From positions 185,097 to 249,096 of the forward strand of contig NZ_JAHZCJ010000005.1 of the NCBI RefSeq assembly GCF_019422935.1: DNA of 64,000 nucleotides, in the 5' to 3' direction. Shown in pieces: positions 7,711 through 17,314 of the stretch (its first letter is position 1; each line of letters starts with the position of its first letter). The notes under the pieces were generated by a model. The model was not told where the DNA came from, searched no databases, and saw only the letters and a list, made by a program, of their open reading frames with translations. The position numbers and the translations under genes were made by a program. This stretch comes from Desulfovibrio sp. Lineage in GTDB: Bacteria > Desulfobacterota > Desulfovibrionia > Desulfovibrionales > Desulfovibrionaceae.

Positions 7711-8781
7711 CTAGTCGTGGTCGGGCCGTTGCGATTTGTTGCGACGGCGTTTGCGGCGATTCTTGCCCGGTTCGGCCTGAGCCTCCCCACCGGGGGCGCG
7801 CTCGCCGGATTCGGCGAGGGCAGATTCCTCGGCCGGGGTATCGCGCTCGTCCTGACGGAATTCATCCATAAAATCAAGAGAGTCAAGAGTATCCGGGGTG
7901 GCGGAAACCACAAGCAGGCCGTTGTCGTTCATGGGGCCTTTGGGCGGCTGTTTTTGCTGCACGCCTTGAGGGGCTTCCGGTCTGTGGGGTGAAAGCGCCT
8001 GCCAGTCGTCCAGGCTCAGTTCGACTTCTTCATTGTTTTCCGTCAACACAGAAAGGGAATTGCGGAACATATTGGCCCGCAGAACCTTCATGGGGCCTTT
8101 GTCCGTCTGGTATTTCTTACCAAGGCGCGGGCACATGCGGTGGAAATGGTCGTAGTTGTCCTGCTCGTAAGAAAGGCAGCAGAGCAAACGGCCGCAAATG
8201 CCCGAAATTTTGGCAGGATTCAGAAAGAGATTCTGCTCTTTTGCCATGCGGATGGTCACGGGCGCGAATTTGCGCAGATACCTGCGGCAGCAGCAGACCA
8301 TGCCGCAGTTGCCCACAGCGCCCACCATCTGTGTTTCGTGGCGCACGCCAATCTGGCGCAGCTCGATACGCGCGCGGTATTCGCGCACAAGGTCTTTGAC
8401 CAGATCGCGAAAATCAATGCGGGAAGGCGCGGTGAAGTAAAAGATGAGCTTGCTGCGGTCAAAAAAAACCTCCACATCCACAAGCTTCATATCAAGGTTG
8501 CGGTCGCGGATGCACTGGCGGCAGAACTGCTGCGCTTCACGCGCCATCTGCTCGTTGGCTTCGCCACGGTGGATGTCTTCTGAACCGGCATGGCGCAGAA
8601 TGGAGGGCAGTTCCTGCTCCATCTGTCCGGGCAAATGCTCTGCGGGGCCGGATACTATTTCGGCGAGGGTCTGGCCCTGCTCTGCCTCAATAAGTACATG
8701 ATCCCCCCGTTTGAAGCCGGAGGGGCCGGTATAGTAGCTTGTTTGTCCAAGCGTTCTGAAACGGAGACCGTATATAGGCAT
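7711..8781 (-). CDS. ricT: PSP1-domain protein RicT (YaaT-like)
   Basis: A 356-residue PSP1-domain protein. In Bacillus the homologue works with RicA and RicF as an iron-sulfur-containing complex that tunes RNase Y and other processes; that role is family knowledge and not shown here. Diagnostic Cys-rich segments are GNCGMVCCCRRYL and GICGRLLCCLSYEQDNY. The C-terminal 100 residues are low-complexity and end in a basic RRKRRRNKS tail, longer than typical homologues. I chose ATG 8781 (MPIYGLRFR), where PSP1 similarity begins; a start at 8841 is possible. It leads a two-gene unit with metG. Confidence 0.88.
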   Translation of the reverse strand: MPIYGLRFRTLGQTSYYTGPSGFKRGDHVLIEAEQGQTLAEIVSGPAEHLPGQMEQELPSILRHAGSEDIHRGEANEQMAREAQQFCRQCIRDRNLDMKLVDVEVFFDRSKLIFYFTAPSRIDFRDLVKDLVREYRARIELRQIGVRHETQMVGAVGNCGMVCCCRRYLRKFAPVTIRMAKEQNLFLNPAKISGICGRLLCCLSYEQDNYDHFHRMCPRLGKKYQTDKGPMKVLRANMFRNSLSVLTENNEEVELSLDDWQALSPHRPEAPQGVQQKQPPKGPMNDNGLLVVSATPDTLDSLDFMDEFRQDERDTPAEESALAESGERAPGGEAQAEPGKNRRKRRRNKSQRPDHD

Positions 8782-8963
8782 AAATTGTCGCTTCGGCAAA
8801 GGTAGTGGAATATGTATTCCGAAAAGGTTCTTTTCCGTCATTAATGCCGTGCTGTCAACTGGGCTGCGGGTCGGGCCACGGCTGCGCATCGGCCGTTCAC
8901 CTCGCGCGGCTTGCAAAGCCGGGTTGCCTGATTTACATTTTTAAACATAAGGGAGTACTTGCC

Positions 8964-9524
8964 ATGATAGATCGTCAATCGGCCCTCGCTCTGCTGGCCG
9001 AGCAAAAAACACCGCCTTCCCTCTTGCAACATGCGCTGGCCTCCGAGGCCATAATGCGCGCCCTTGCCCAACATTTTGGCGAAAATGAAGACCTTTGGGG
9101 CCTCACGGGCCTTTTGCACGACCTCGACTACCCCGCCACGGCGGAAAACGCCGCCCGGCATGGTCTGGATACCGCAGAGATGCTTGCTGGCCAGTTGCCG
9201 GATGAGGCCCTTACGGCCATTCGCGCTCATAATGCGGAAATGAACGGCGCGGCTGGCCCCGCCTCGCGCTTTGATTACGCCCTGCGCTGCGGCGAGACCA
9301 TCACCGGGCTTATCTCTGCCGCTGCGCTCATGCGCCCCACGGGCATGGAAGGCATGGAAGTTAAAAGCATAAAGAAAAAGATGAAGGATAAAGCCTTTGC
9401 GGCCAGCGTGTGCCGCGACAACATCCGCCAGTGCGCCGAGGCCGGGCTTGAGCTTGATGCTTTTCTGGCTCTGTCCATCGAAGCCATGCGCGCCAATGCG
9501 GCGGAACTTGGTTTAAGCAAATAG
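8964..9524 (+). CDS. HD-domain phosphohydrolase
   Basis: A 186-residue HD-superfamily protein. The metal-binding HD pair lies in LLHDLDYPATAENAARHG, with a further His in IRAHNAEMNG. These proteins hydrolyse phosphate esters of nucleotides or similar metabolites; the substrate is unknown. The start at 8964 has GGGAG nine bases upstream, which decides against the longer frame beginning at 8805. It is followed 24 bases later by the phosphofructokinase gene and probably shares a transcript with it. Confidence 0.85.
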   Translation: MIDRQSALALLAEQKTPPSLLQHALASEAIMRALAQHFGENEDLWGLTGLLHDLDYPATAENAARHGLDTAEMLAGQLPDEALTAIRAHNAEMNGAAGPASRFDYALRCGETITGLISAAALMRPTGMEGMEVKSIKKKMKDKAFAASVCRDNIRQCAEAGLELDAFLALSIEAMRANAAELGLSK

Positions 9525-9548
9525 CTCCAAAACAGCCGAGGCTGCACC

Positions 9549-10853
9549 ATGCAAGAATGTTCGCTCGAAACGGAAATCCGTACGCTTGGCCCTTGCAAGC
9601 TTGATTCTGTGCTGCCCTACCGCACATGGGCAGACAACAAGACCGTGCAGATTGTTGTGGATGAAGAACTGTCGGAAGAAGTGAATACGCCCTTCAGCGT
9701 ATGCCTTGAAGCCGCTGGCCCGCGCAAAAAGCTCTATTTCGACACCACCCGCGCCAAGTGCGCCATCGTGACCTGCGGCGGGCTTTGCCCCGGCATCAAC
9801 GATGTCATCCGCGCCATTGTGATGGAGGCCTTCCACGCCTACAACGTGCCCTCCATCCTGGGCATCGCCTATGGGCTTGAGGGTTTTATTCCCAAGTACG
9901 GGCATGCTCCCTTTGAGCTTACGCCTTCAAGCGTGGCCGATATTCATCGTTTTGGCGGCACCATGCTTGGCTCCTCGCGCGGGCCGCAGTCTGCCGAGGA
10001 AATTGTGGATACCCTTGAACGCAGCAACGTCAACGCCCTCTTTGTCATCGGCGGCGATGGCACCATGAAGGCCGCCCTTGCCATCAGCAGCGAGGTGCAG
10101 GCGCGCGGGCTCAAGATATCCGTCATCGGCATCCCCAAGACCATTGATAACGACATCAATTTCATTCCCCAGTCGTTCGGCTTTGAGACTGCCGCCTTCA
10201 AGGCCACGGAGGCCATTGAATGCGCCCATACCGAGGCCTGCGGCGTGCCCAACGGCATTGGCCTGGTCAAGCTGATGGGGCGCGAATCGGGCTTTATCGC
10301 CGCGCGTGCGGCACTGGCCCTGAAAGAAGTGAACTTTGTGCTGATTCCGGAAGCTCCCTTTGCCCTTGAGGGCGAGGGCGGGCTGTTGCCCGCGCTGGAA
10401 GAACGCCTGCGCTCACGCGGGCATGCCGTGATTGTGGCAGCCGAGGGCGCTGGCCAGCACCTCATGGAAAATCATGCCGCCAAGGATGTGTCGGGCAACC
10501 CCGTGCTTGGCGATGTGTCTGACCTGCTGCGCAAGAATATCAGCTCCTATCTGGGCGCGCGCGGCATTGAGCATTCGCTGAAATACATTGACCCGAGCTA
10601 CATCATCCGCTCCATCCCGGCCAATGCCAACGACAAGGTCTATTGCGGATTTTTGGGCCAGTATGCCGTGCATGCCGCCATGGCCGGGCGCACAGACATG
10701 GTGGTGGGCAAAATTCAGGATCGTTACGTGCATCTGCCGCTGGAGCTTGTGACCCGCAAGCGCCGCAAGCTTAACATCTATTCAGACCTGTGGCGGGCTG
10801 TGCTTGAGTCCACTGGTCAGGGCATGCTGAAGGGCATGCTGCCCCCGGCGTAA
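9549..10853 (+). CDS. pfkA: ATP-dependent 6-phosphofructokinase (long, TP0108-like type)
   Basis: Phosphorylates fructose 6-phosphate in glycolysis. The 434-residue protein has an N-terminal extension of about 70 residues before the core (KCAIVTCGGLCPGINDVIR). The motif at 168-172 is GGDGT: Gly at position 171 is the mark of ATP users, while pyrophosphate-dependent enzymes have Asp. The next motif is PKTIDND (196-202), with the Lys seen in long-form and pyrophosphate-type enzymes. This combination is typical of the trypanosome/spirochaete clade of ATP enzymes. MGRESGFIA and the C-terminal IPANANDKVYC region complete the fold. Nine bases separate it from addA. Confidence 0.9.
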   Translation: MQECSLETEIRTLGPCKLDSVLPYRTWADNKTVQIVVDEELSEEVNTPFSVCLEAAGPRKKLYFDTTRAKCAIVTCGGLCPGINDVIRAIVMEAFHAYNVPSILGIAYGLEGFIPKYGHAPFELTPSSVADIHRFGGTMLGSSRGPQSAEEIVDTLERSNVNALFVIGGDGTMKAALAISSEVQARGLKISVIGIPKTIDNDINFIPQSFGFETAAFKATEAIECAHTEACGVPNGIGLVKLMGRESGFIAARAALALKEVNFVLIPEAPFALEGEGGLLPALEERLRSRGHAVIVAAEGAGQHLMENHAAKDVSGNPVLGDVSDLLRKNISSYLGARGIEHSLKYIDPSYIIRSIPANANDKVYCGFLGQYAVHAAMAGRTDMVVGKIQDRYVHLPLELVTRKRRKLNIYSDLWRAVLESTGQGMLKGMLPPA

Positions 10854-10861
10854 CCGGCAGC

Positions 10862-13800
10862 ATGAAGCATCTCAGACAGGTCAAGGCCTCTGCCGGTTCC
10901 GGCAAGACCTATGAATTGACGCATTGTTTTCTGCAAAGGCTGGTGCAGAGCGGGCCGCCCGCAAGCGCGTCCGCTTCCTCGGCTTGCGTCCTTTTGCCTG
11001 GGGGGCGCTGCGGCTGGGGCGACATACTCGCCATTACCTTTACCAACGCTGCTGCTACCGAAATGCGCGACCGCGTTATCCGGCAGCTCAAGAGCGCGGC
11101 CCTTGGGCAGCCCATGGGCGGGCTTGCGCTATCACCCGAGCAGGCCTCCCGCTGGGTGGATGTGATCATGCGCGATATGGGCGCGCTGAACATCCGCACC
11201 ATCGACAGCCTGCTGCACCTCATTGTGCGCGCGGCAGCGCTGGAACTTGATCTGCACCCGGATTTTCAGCCCGTCTTTGCCACCGAAGAAGTGCTCACAC
11301 CCTACCTTGATGTACTGCTTGAACGCGCATGGCAGGGCGATGAAACCATGCGCTCCCTGCTGCGCGAGGTTTATCGGGCCATGGCCTGGCGGGAGAACAG
11401 CACAGGCTTTCTTGCGGGCGAAAAGCTGCTCAACCAGTTGCGCGGCCTGCTGGATGATGTGCTGCTGGGGCGCTTTGAAGATATTTCGCCCACGGAAACC
11501 CTGCACAAGCGGCTGAGCGAAGTGGAAAGCATGGCCGTAACCCATGCCAATATCTTTCTGTCTGCTGCGGCTGCAAGCGGGCTCAATTTCAGCAAAAACG
11601 CCCTCGCAGCTGTGGAAGCCATTGCCGCCGGGCAGTGCAAAACTTCAGCATATCTGAGCAAGGCCAGCGCGTCTGACCTGTTTTTGAAAAAGCCCGTGGT
11701 CAACGACGAGGTGCAAAAAGCCTACGAGGCATTTGCCCGCGCCGCCGGGGTTCTGGTGGAAACAGCTCCCCTACTGCGTCAGGCTGTGGGGCTTGCCCCC
11801 GTGCTCTTGCTGGCCCGTACCCTTGTGCAGGCCTTTGTGCAAAACCAGCGGCAGGAAGGCAGCCTGCCGGGCCTGCTGATTCCGCACATGGCGCGGCAGG
11901 TGCTTGAAAGCGACAACGGCGTGCCCGAGGCCCTGTGCCGCATGGGCTCGCGCCTCACGCATTTTCTGGTGGATGAATTTCAGGACACCAGCAATGAGCA
12001 GTGGTACGCCCTGCGCCCCCTTGTGGAAGAAGCGCTCTCTCGCGGCGGCTCCCTCACCTGGGTGGGCGACGTCAAGCAGTCCATTTACGGCTGGCGTGGG
12101 GGCGAGCCGGAACTTTTTGACGGCGTGTTTGACGATGCGGGCCTCACAGCCCTTGCGCCTGACGGGCAACGCGACAATCTGCCCTACAACTGGCGCAGCC
12201 GCCGCGAAATCGTGCAGCACAACAACGGCATTTTCGGCCCTCTGGCGCAGCCGGACATGGCCGCAAAGGTCATGGCCGCACTTTTGCCATCGGGCACCCC
12301 GCCGGAAATCTGCGGGCAGGCCGCTCAGGGCCTTGTGCGCGCTTTTGCGGGCACTGAGCAGCAATGCCCCGAGAACGCCCGCGAGGGCGGCCTTGTGCGC
12401 GTGGAAACCATCCTTTCCGTGGATGCCGAGGCCCTGGGCGAAGATGTGCTTGAACGCCTCTGCACCCTGCTGCATGAGGATATCGAGCCGCACCATCCCT
12501 GGGCCGATGTGCTCATCCTTGTGCGCAGCAACGGCAAGGCCACCCTTGTGGCAGACAGGCTGATTCGCGAAAATATCCCCGTGATTACAGAAAACAGCCT
12601 GCGGCTTGCCGCGCATCCGCTGGTGGTGCAGGCCGTGGCCCTACTCTCCTTTCTTGATAATCCTGAGGACGACATTGCCTTTATGAGCCTTGTGTGTGGC
12701 AGCATCTTTCGGGAGCATCCCGAAACTGCGCCCCTTGCGCACGAGGACATTGCAGGCTGGTGCGCCGCATCCAAAGGCGGGCCGCTGTTCCAGCGGTTCA
12801 AAAGGCGCTGGCCCGAAGTCTGGCAGCGGTTGCTTGCCCCGTTCAACAGTCAGTCCGGCCTTATGACGCCCTATGACATGACGCTTGAATGGTTTGCCCG
12901 GCTGGATGTGGAGCGGCGCTACCCCGAGGCGGAGACCTTTTTGCGGCGCTTCATGGAAGTGCTGCACAGCGCGGAAGAAAAGGGCCTTGCCACCCTGCCT
13001 ACATTTCTGGAGCACTGGCGCGCCAAAAGCGGCGAAGAAAAGGTGCCCATGCCCGAAAACATGGATGCCGTGCGCGTCATGACCATCCACAAATCCAAGG
13101 GTCTGGAAGCCCCGGTGGTCATTGTGCCCTGGACAGACCTGCGCGCCCGCATGGGCAATGAAACCGTGATGGTCGAGCGTGATGGTCTGCGCCTTGCCGT
13201 GGGCAACAGAAAGCATCTGGGAGCGCCCTATCATCAGGAGCTTGCCCGCCAATGCCGGGAGAACGTCCATCTGCTCTACGTGGCCTTTACCCGTGCGCGC
13301 GATGCCCTCTATGTGTTGCGTACCAGCACTGTGGGCGGGCGCGGTTCTACCAGTGATGTGCTGGACATGCTCATGGAAGAGGCCGGGTTCACCGCACCTT
13401 ACACCGTGGGCGAGGAGCCAGCCGCGCACGATGCTGCTCCGGCCGCAACTGCGACAAGGGCATCTGCCGCACCCTGGGGCAGCAAGCCGGAGATTGCGGA
13501 AAGCCCGGAAGGCGAGGAAGTCGCTGCCAGTTCTCCTGTAGATATCGCCCCAAGCGGCGCAATGGCTCCGGATGCTGCGGATTCCGCTGGTTTTGCCGAC
13601 CCCGCATGGCGGCCCATGCAGTGGCTGCCGCGCCTCAAGATTTTTCGTAATCCGCTGGAAGGATTCAGCTTCCGCGCTGAAGACAGGGGCAGCTTTCTGC
13701 ATTTGTGCCTTGAGCATCTGCACATAACGGGCAATCCACAGGCAGACGCGCAGGCGGCGCTGAACTTCGGCCTTGGTCATTTTTCGCTGCCTGTGCCGGA

Positions 13801-14188
13801 CGAGGCCGCGTTGCGGGAAAATGCCGCTGCGGCGTTGCAATGGTTTGCCTCGCAGCCGGAGGCGGCGCGCTGGCTGCAAACGGGCTGGCCCGAGCATTCG
13901 CTCATGGACGCCGAGGGGCGATTGCTGCGCATGGATTTGCTGGTGCATGAGCCCTGGGGGCCGCTGGTGCTCGATTATAAAAGCGGTCAGCCCGAAGCCG
14001 ACCATGTGGCGCAGCTACAGACCTACCTTGCCTGCCTGGAAGCAGGGAACGACTGCGCCCCCGGCAGTGCGCGCGGCCTGCTGGTGTACCTTGATTTACG
14101 GCGGTTTCAGCTTGTGGAAGCGCACGGCGTTTCGGCCCTTGCCGAACGTTGCAGCGATCTTTTGCCCGCCACGGAGGCTCAGGCATGA
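10862..14188 (+). CDS. addA: AddA-type helicase-nuclease (UvrD superfamily)
   Basis: Large subunit of a RecBCD-like double-strand-break repair complex. The 1108-residue protein has the Walker A ASAGSGKT at 9-16, helicase motif II FLVDEFQDT, motif V-like MTIHKSKGLEAPVVIVP, motif VI LLYVAFTRARDALYVL, and a C-terminal RecB-type nuclease with DLLVHEPWGPLVLDYKSGQ (around residue 1037). An Ala/Pro-rich linker of about 90 residues separates helicase and nuclease. Its stop codon overlaps the addB start (ATGA), so the two subunits are translationally coupled. Confidence 0.9.
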   Translation: MKHLRQVKASAGSGKTYELTHCFLQRLVQSGPPASASASSACVLLPGGRCGWGDILAITFTNAAATEMRDRVIRQLKSAALGQPMGGLALSPEQASRWVDVIMRDMGALNIRTIDSLLHLIVRAAALELDLHPDFQPVFATEEVLTPYLDVLLERAWQGDETMRSLLREVYRAMAWRENSTGFLAGEKLLNQLRGLLDDVLLGRFEDISPTETLHKRLSEVESMAVTHANIFLSAAAASGLNFSKNALAAVEAIAAGQCKTSAYLSKASASDLFLKKPVVNDEVQKAYEAFARAAGVLVETAPLLRQAVGLAPVLLLARTLVQAFVQNQRQEGSLPGLLIPHMARQVLESDNGVPEALCRMGSRLTHFLVDEFQDTSNEQWYALRPLVEEALSRGGSLTWVGDVKQSIYGWRGGEPELFDGVFDDAGLTALAPDGQRDNLPYNWRSRREIVQHNNGIFGPLAQPDMAAKVMAALLPSGTPPEICGQAAQGLVRAFAGTEQQCPENAREGGLVRVETILSVDAEALGEDVLERLCTLLHEDIEPHHPWADVLILVRSNGKATLVADRLIRENIPVITENSLRLAAHPLVVQAVALLSFLDNPEDDIAFMSLVCGSIFREHPETAPLAHEDIAGWCAASKGGPLFQRFKRRWPEVWQRLLAPFNSQSGLMTPYDMTLEWFARLDVERRYPEAETFLRRFMEVLHSAEEKGLATLPTFLEHWRAKSGEEKVPMPENMDAVRVMTIHKSKGLEAPVVIVPWTDLRARMGNETVMVERDGLRLAVGNRKHLGAPYHQELARQCRENVHLLYVAFTRARDALYVLRTSTVGGRGSTSDVLDMLMEEAGFTAPYTVGEEPAAHDAAPAATATRASAAPWGSKPEIAESPEGEEVAASSPVDIAPSGAMAPDAADSAGFADPAWRPMQWLPRLKIFRNPLEGFSFRAEDRGSFLHLCLEHLHITGNPQADAQAALNFGLGHFSLPVPDEAALRENAAAALQWFASQPEAARWLQTGWPEHSLMDAEGRLLRMDLLVHEPWGPLVLDYKSGQPEADHVAQLQTYLACLEAGNDCAPGSARGLLVYLDLRRFQLVEAHGVSALAERCSDLLPATEAQA

Positions 14189-17172
14189 GCGCATCGCCGA
14201 TACTTGTTTTTCCCTGGCAGCGGCCCTTTCTGCCCGACCTCAAAGCCTTTCTGACCAGCATCGGCAAGGGGCGGGCAGGTGCAACCCTGCTGATCGTGCC
14301 CCACAACCGGCCATGGCGTTACCTCACCAAGCTCTATGCGGAAGAAGGCTATCAGGGCTTGCTGCCCAAGGTCATGACCCTGGCGGATGTTATCTCGGCC
14401 TGGCGCTCGCAAACCAGCGCAGATCCTTTGCACACGGCCAACGTGCTGGACAGGGTCGCCCTGCTGCACGAGTGCGTAATGGGTCTCGCGCTGGATGACG
14501 AGGGCCTTGCCGTACGTTTCGCCCGCATGGACATGGCGCATTTTCTGCCCTGGGGATTGCGGCTTTCAAACCTGCTGGAAGAAATGCTGGGACAGCGTGT
14601 GGCTGCTGTGGATCTCAGTCATGTGGAGCAGGAGGTTTCCGGCCCTGCGGCTGCCCTGCTGGGCGCTCTGGGGCGCATCGGCAAGGCCTATGTGGCCGCG
14701 CTGGAGGCCCGCCGCTGGACGACGCCGGGATTGGACGCCTTTACCGTCAGCGAAGACGGCCTTGCCCTGCCCCGCTTTTTTACGCCCGCAGATGACCGAC
14801 CCGTTGTGATGGCCGGATTTTCATTGCTCACCGGCAGTGAGGAAGCCCTGCTGCACAGGCTGTGGCAGGCGGGCGGGCAGATATGCCTGCATGCAGATCC
14901 GGCGCTGGCTCTGAGTGCCGCACCTCACTGGGCATGTGACGCGCAGGCCGCTTGGCTACGCCGCTGGAAGGCTACGGCTCGCCTTGCCGTGGAGCCCACG
15001 GACGCCGAGGCCGCGCACAAGCCCCGCATCTCCTTTTTTGCCGGGTACGATTGCCATTCACAGCTTAAAGCATTGCATGAAGAACTGGCGGCGCCGAGCG
15101 GAAGCAACAGCGGCAGCAATGATTTAGCCGCGCCTGACGGGCTTTCTACAGCGGTCGTGCTTACAGACAGCGCCCTGCTCATGCCCGTGCTGCACCATCT
15201 GCCCAACAAGGACGTCAACGTGTCCATGGGCTACCCGCTGGAGCGCTCGCCCCTTAACCGCCTGCTTGAGGCCCTGCTGCAATTGCAGGAAAACAGAACG
15301 GAAGATGGCCGTTACTATTGGCGCAACCTGCTCCAATGCCTGCGGCACCCCTATCTGAATTTGCTGCGCGTGGATGACGGCAGCGCAACGCCCCTTTATT
15401 TGCGCGAGGTCTTGCGCCGCATTGAGGGCATGATTCGCGGCGGGGCGCGGTTTGTGGATATGGACGCGGTTGCACGGGAGTGCGCCCCAGGCATGCATCC
15501 TGCGCTTTTTGAGCTTTTTGAAAGTACGCTCAACGTGCTGGTGCGCCAGCCGGGGCAGGTCGAAACCACCGAGGGCATGGCCCTGTGCCTGCAAAACATT
15601 TGCGACTTTTTGCTGCGCAACGGCGGCGACATGTGGCGGCATTTTCCGCTGGATGCGGAGGCCATGTACCGGCTTGCCCGCCATGCGGCCCCTGTGTTGC
15701 GGCAAAATTGTCTTGCGCAGACGCCCTTTCCCACCAGCGTGTTGCACGGCATAGTGCGCGAAGTGCTGCAGCAGGAGCGCGTACCTTTTGAGGCGGAGCC
15801 GCTCACGGGCTTGCAGGTGCTCGGCATGCTTGAAACGCGCCTGCTGCACTTTGACAGGGTGCTTATTGTGGATGCCACGGACGACAAACTGCCCGGCAAC
15901 CCTGCGCAGGATCCTCTGCTGCCCGATTCATTGCGGCAGGTGCTTGGCCTGCCCGATGCCCGCAGGCGCGAACGGGCGACAGCCCACACGTTGTACCGGC
16001 TCTGCGCCGGAGCGCAGGAGGTGCGCTTTTTCTGGCAGGAGGGCATTAGCCGCTCTGCGCTCTTTGACGGCAAAAAAAGCCGCAGCCGCTTTGTTGAGCA
16101 ACTGCTGTGGGAAGAAGAACAACGCCGTGGCGAGCTGCTTGTGCCCGGTCAGGGGCCGCTTGCCATAGCCCGTTGCGTGGTGCGCAGCACCCCTGCCGCG
16201 CCTAAAAGCCTGCCCCGCACAGAGGCCATGCACGAGGCCATGCTGGCCCTGCTGCAAAAACCGCTTTCGCCCACAAGGCTGGATGTTTACCAGCAGTGCC
16301 CACTGCGCTTTGCCTGGCAATACCTCTGCAAGCTGCAACCGCCGCAGGAAGTCAACGAAGGGGACGACCCCGCAGCAGTGGGCACCTGCATTCACGATAC
16401 GCTGCATGCACTGTATGAACCGTATCTCAATAAAGAGGTGCGACGGGGCGATATCAGCCGCGAAACCATGCTGGCGCGGTTTCATGAGGAGCTTGAAAAG
16501 GCCGACCTGCGCCGCATTTTGCCGCCGGACAGCTGCCTCATGCTGGAAGAAGCCGCCCCTGTGCGCTTGCAACGATTTCTGGATAACCAGCCCGACAGCA
16601 CAATCGTTGTGGCGCTGGAGGAAGAACTCAAGGCCACGCTGTCGCTGGCAGGCGGCGAATATTCATTTACGGGCATAATGGATCGCATTGATCGGCGCGA
16701 TGACCTGCTGCACATCCTTGACTACAAGACCGGCAGCCTTAAATTACATGATGGAAGCCTGTGGGGTGACATTCTTTATTTCAGGCGTATCGAAAGCCTT
16801 TTTGCAGCCCTGCGCCAGACCCAGGCGGGCGGCCAATATGAGCCGGACGCCCAGATGCTTGAAGATATGGATGCCCTGTTTGAAGAGTTGCGGCCCCGGT
16901 TGCCCAGCCTGCAACTGCCCTGCTATGTGAGCATGGCTGTGGGCAGCGGCCTTGGCCCGGTTGGCGATGCCGCTCTGGTTGAGCTGCGCAATGCTGGCCG
17001 GGAGTATCCTCTTTTTGGAGGGCTGGTGGATGAAGACCTGGCGGATGCCATTGTGTACTGCCACGCGGCGCTTTCTCTTGTATTGCTGCACATGCGCCAT
17101 GCGCCGTCGTTTACGGCGCGCCCGGATCGGCATTGCGATTGGTGCCCCTATGCTTCATTGTGTGCAGGATAA
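14185..17172 (+). CDS. addB: AddB-like nuclease with iron-sulfur Cys motif
   Basis: Partner subunit of AddA in end resection at broken DNA. The 995-residue protein has a degenerate helicase-like N-terminal half without a usable Walker A (VPHNRPWRYLTKL) and a C-terminal PD-(D/E)XK nuclease (LLHILDYKTGSL, near residue 845). Four cysteines have the AddB iron-sulfur spacing: one in YQQCPLRFAW (near residue 703) and three in CDWCPYASLC at the very C-terminus. The start at 14185 overlaps the addA stop by four bases. The N-terminal half is weakly conserved, so a generic PD-(D/E)XK family name is the fallback. Confidence 0.87.
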   Translation: MSASPILVFPWQRPFLPDLKAFLTSIGKGRAGATLLIVPHNRPWRYLTKLYAEEGYQGLLPKVMTLADVISAWRSQTSADPLHTANVLDRVALLHECVMGLALDDEGLAVRFARMDMAHFLPWGLRLSNLLEEMLGQRVAAVDLSHVEQEVSGPAAALLGALGRIGKAYVAALEARRWTTPGLDAFTVSEDGLALPRFFTPADDRPVVMAGFSLLTGSEEALLHRLWQAGGQICLHADPALALSAAPHWACDAQAAWLRRWKATARLAVEPTDAEAAHKPRISFFAGYDCHSQLKALHEELAAPSGSNSGSNDLAAPDGLSTAVVLTDSALLMPVLHHLPNKDVNVSMGYPLERSPLNRLLEALLQLQENRTEDGRYYWRNLLQCLRHPYLNLLRVDDGSATPLYLREVLRRIEGMIRGGARFVDMDAVARECAPGMHPALFELFESTLNVLVRQPGQVETTEGMALCLQNICDFLLRNGGDMWRHFPLDAEAMYRLARHAAPVLRQNCLAQTPFPTSVLHGIVREVLQQERVPFEAEPLTGLQVLGMLETRLLHFDRVLIVDATDDKLPGNPAQDPLLPDSLRQVLGLPDARRRERATAHTLYRLCAGAQEVRFFWQEGISRSALFDGKKSRSRFVEQLLWEEEQRRGELLVPGQGPLAIARCVVRSTPAAPKSLPRTEAMHEAMLALLQKPLSPTRLDVYQQCPLRFAWQYLCKLQPPQEVNEGDDPAAVGTCIHDTLHALYEPYLNKEVRRGDISRETMLARFHEELEKADLRRILPPDSCLMLEEAAPVRLQRFLDNQPDSTIVVALEEELKATLSLAGGEYSFTGIMDRIDRRDDLLHILDYKTGSLKLHDGSLWGDILYFRRIESLFAALRQTQAGGQYEPDAQMLEDMDALFEELRPRLPSLQLPCYVSMAVGSGLGPVGDAALVELRNAGREYPLFGGLVDEDLADAIVYCHAALSLVLLHMRHAPSFTARPDRHCDWCPYASLCAG

Positions 17173-17203
17173 CGGGCCGGAATACATATATTAAAGATGA
17201 TTG

Positions 17204-17232
17204 TTGCGTCTTGTGAAATTACCAGCTATGCT
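17204..17232 (+). promoter_or_regulatory. Candidate sigma-70 promoter
   Basis: TTGCGT (17204-17209), a 17-base spacer and TATGCT (17227-17232) lie in the 142-base gap ahead of the nitronate monooxygenase gene. The match is partial, but this is the best pair in the gap. Confidence 0.4.
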
Positions 17233-17252
17233 TCCCGGCAAACATAGGTATG

Positions 17253-17271
17253 TCGTTTGAAATCGAAACGA
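17253..17271 (+). promoter_or_regulatory. Operator-like inverted repeat
   Basis: TCGTTT and AAACGA form a 6-bp inverted repeat with a 7-base spacer, about 20 bases downstream of the candidate -10 element and 43 bases before the start codon. This position suits a repressor site. Confidence 0.35.
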
Positions 17272-17314
17272 TGCAAAGTGGCATGCTGCTTACGGACAGG
17301 ACGGAGGTCTTGCA

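Noticed and set aside
8805..8963. N-terminal extension of the HD-domain protein
   Set aside because: It overlaps the divergent ricT promoter region, has no conserved sequence, and a good ribosome binding site sits at 8951 for the start at 8964.
12641..14005. 454-residue minus-strand open frame inside addA
   Set aside because: The plus strand encodes the helicase and nuclease motifs continuously; the antisense frame shows no domain.
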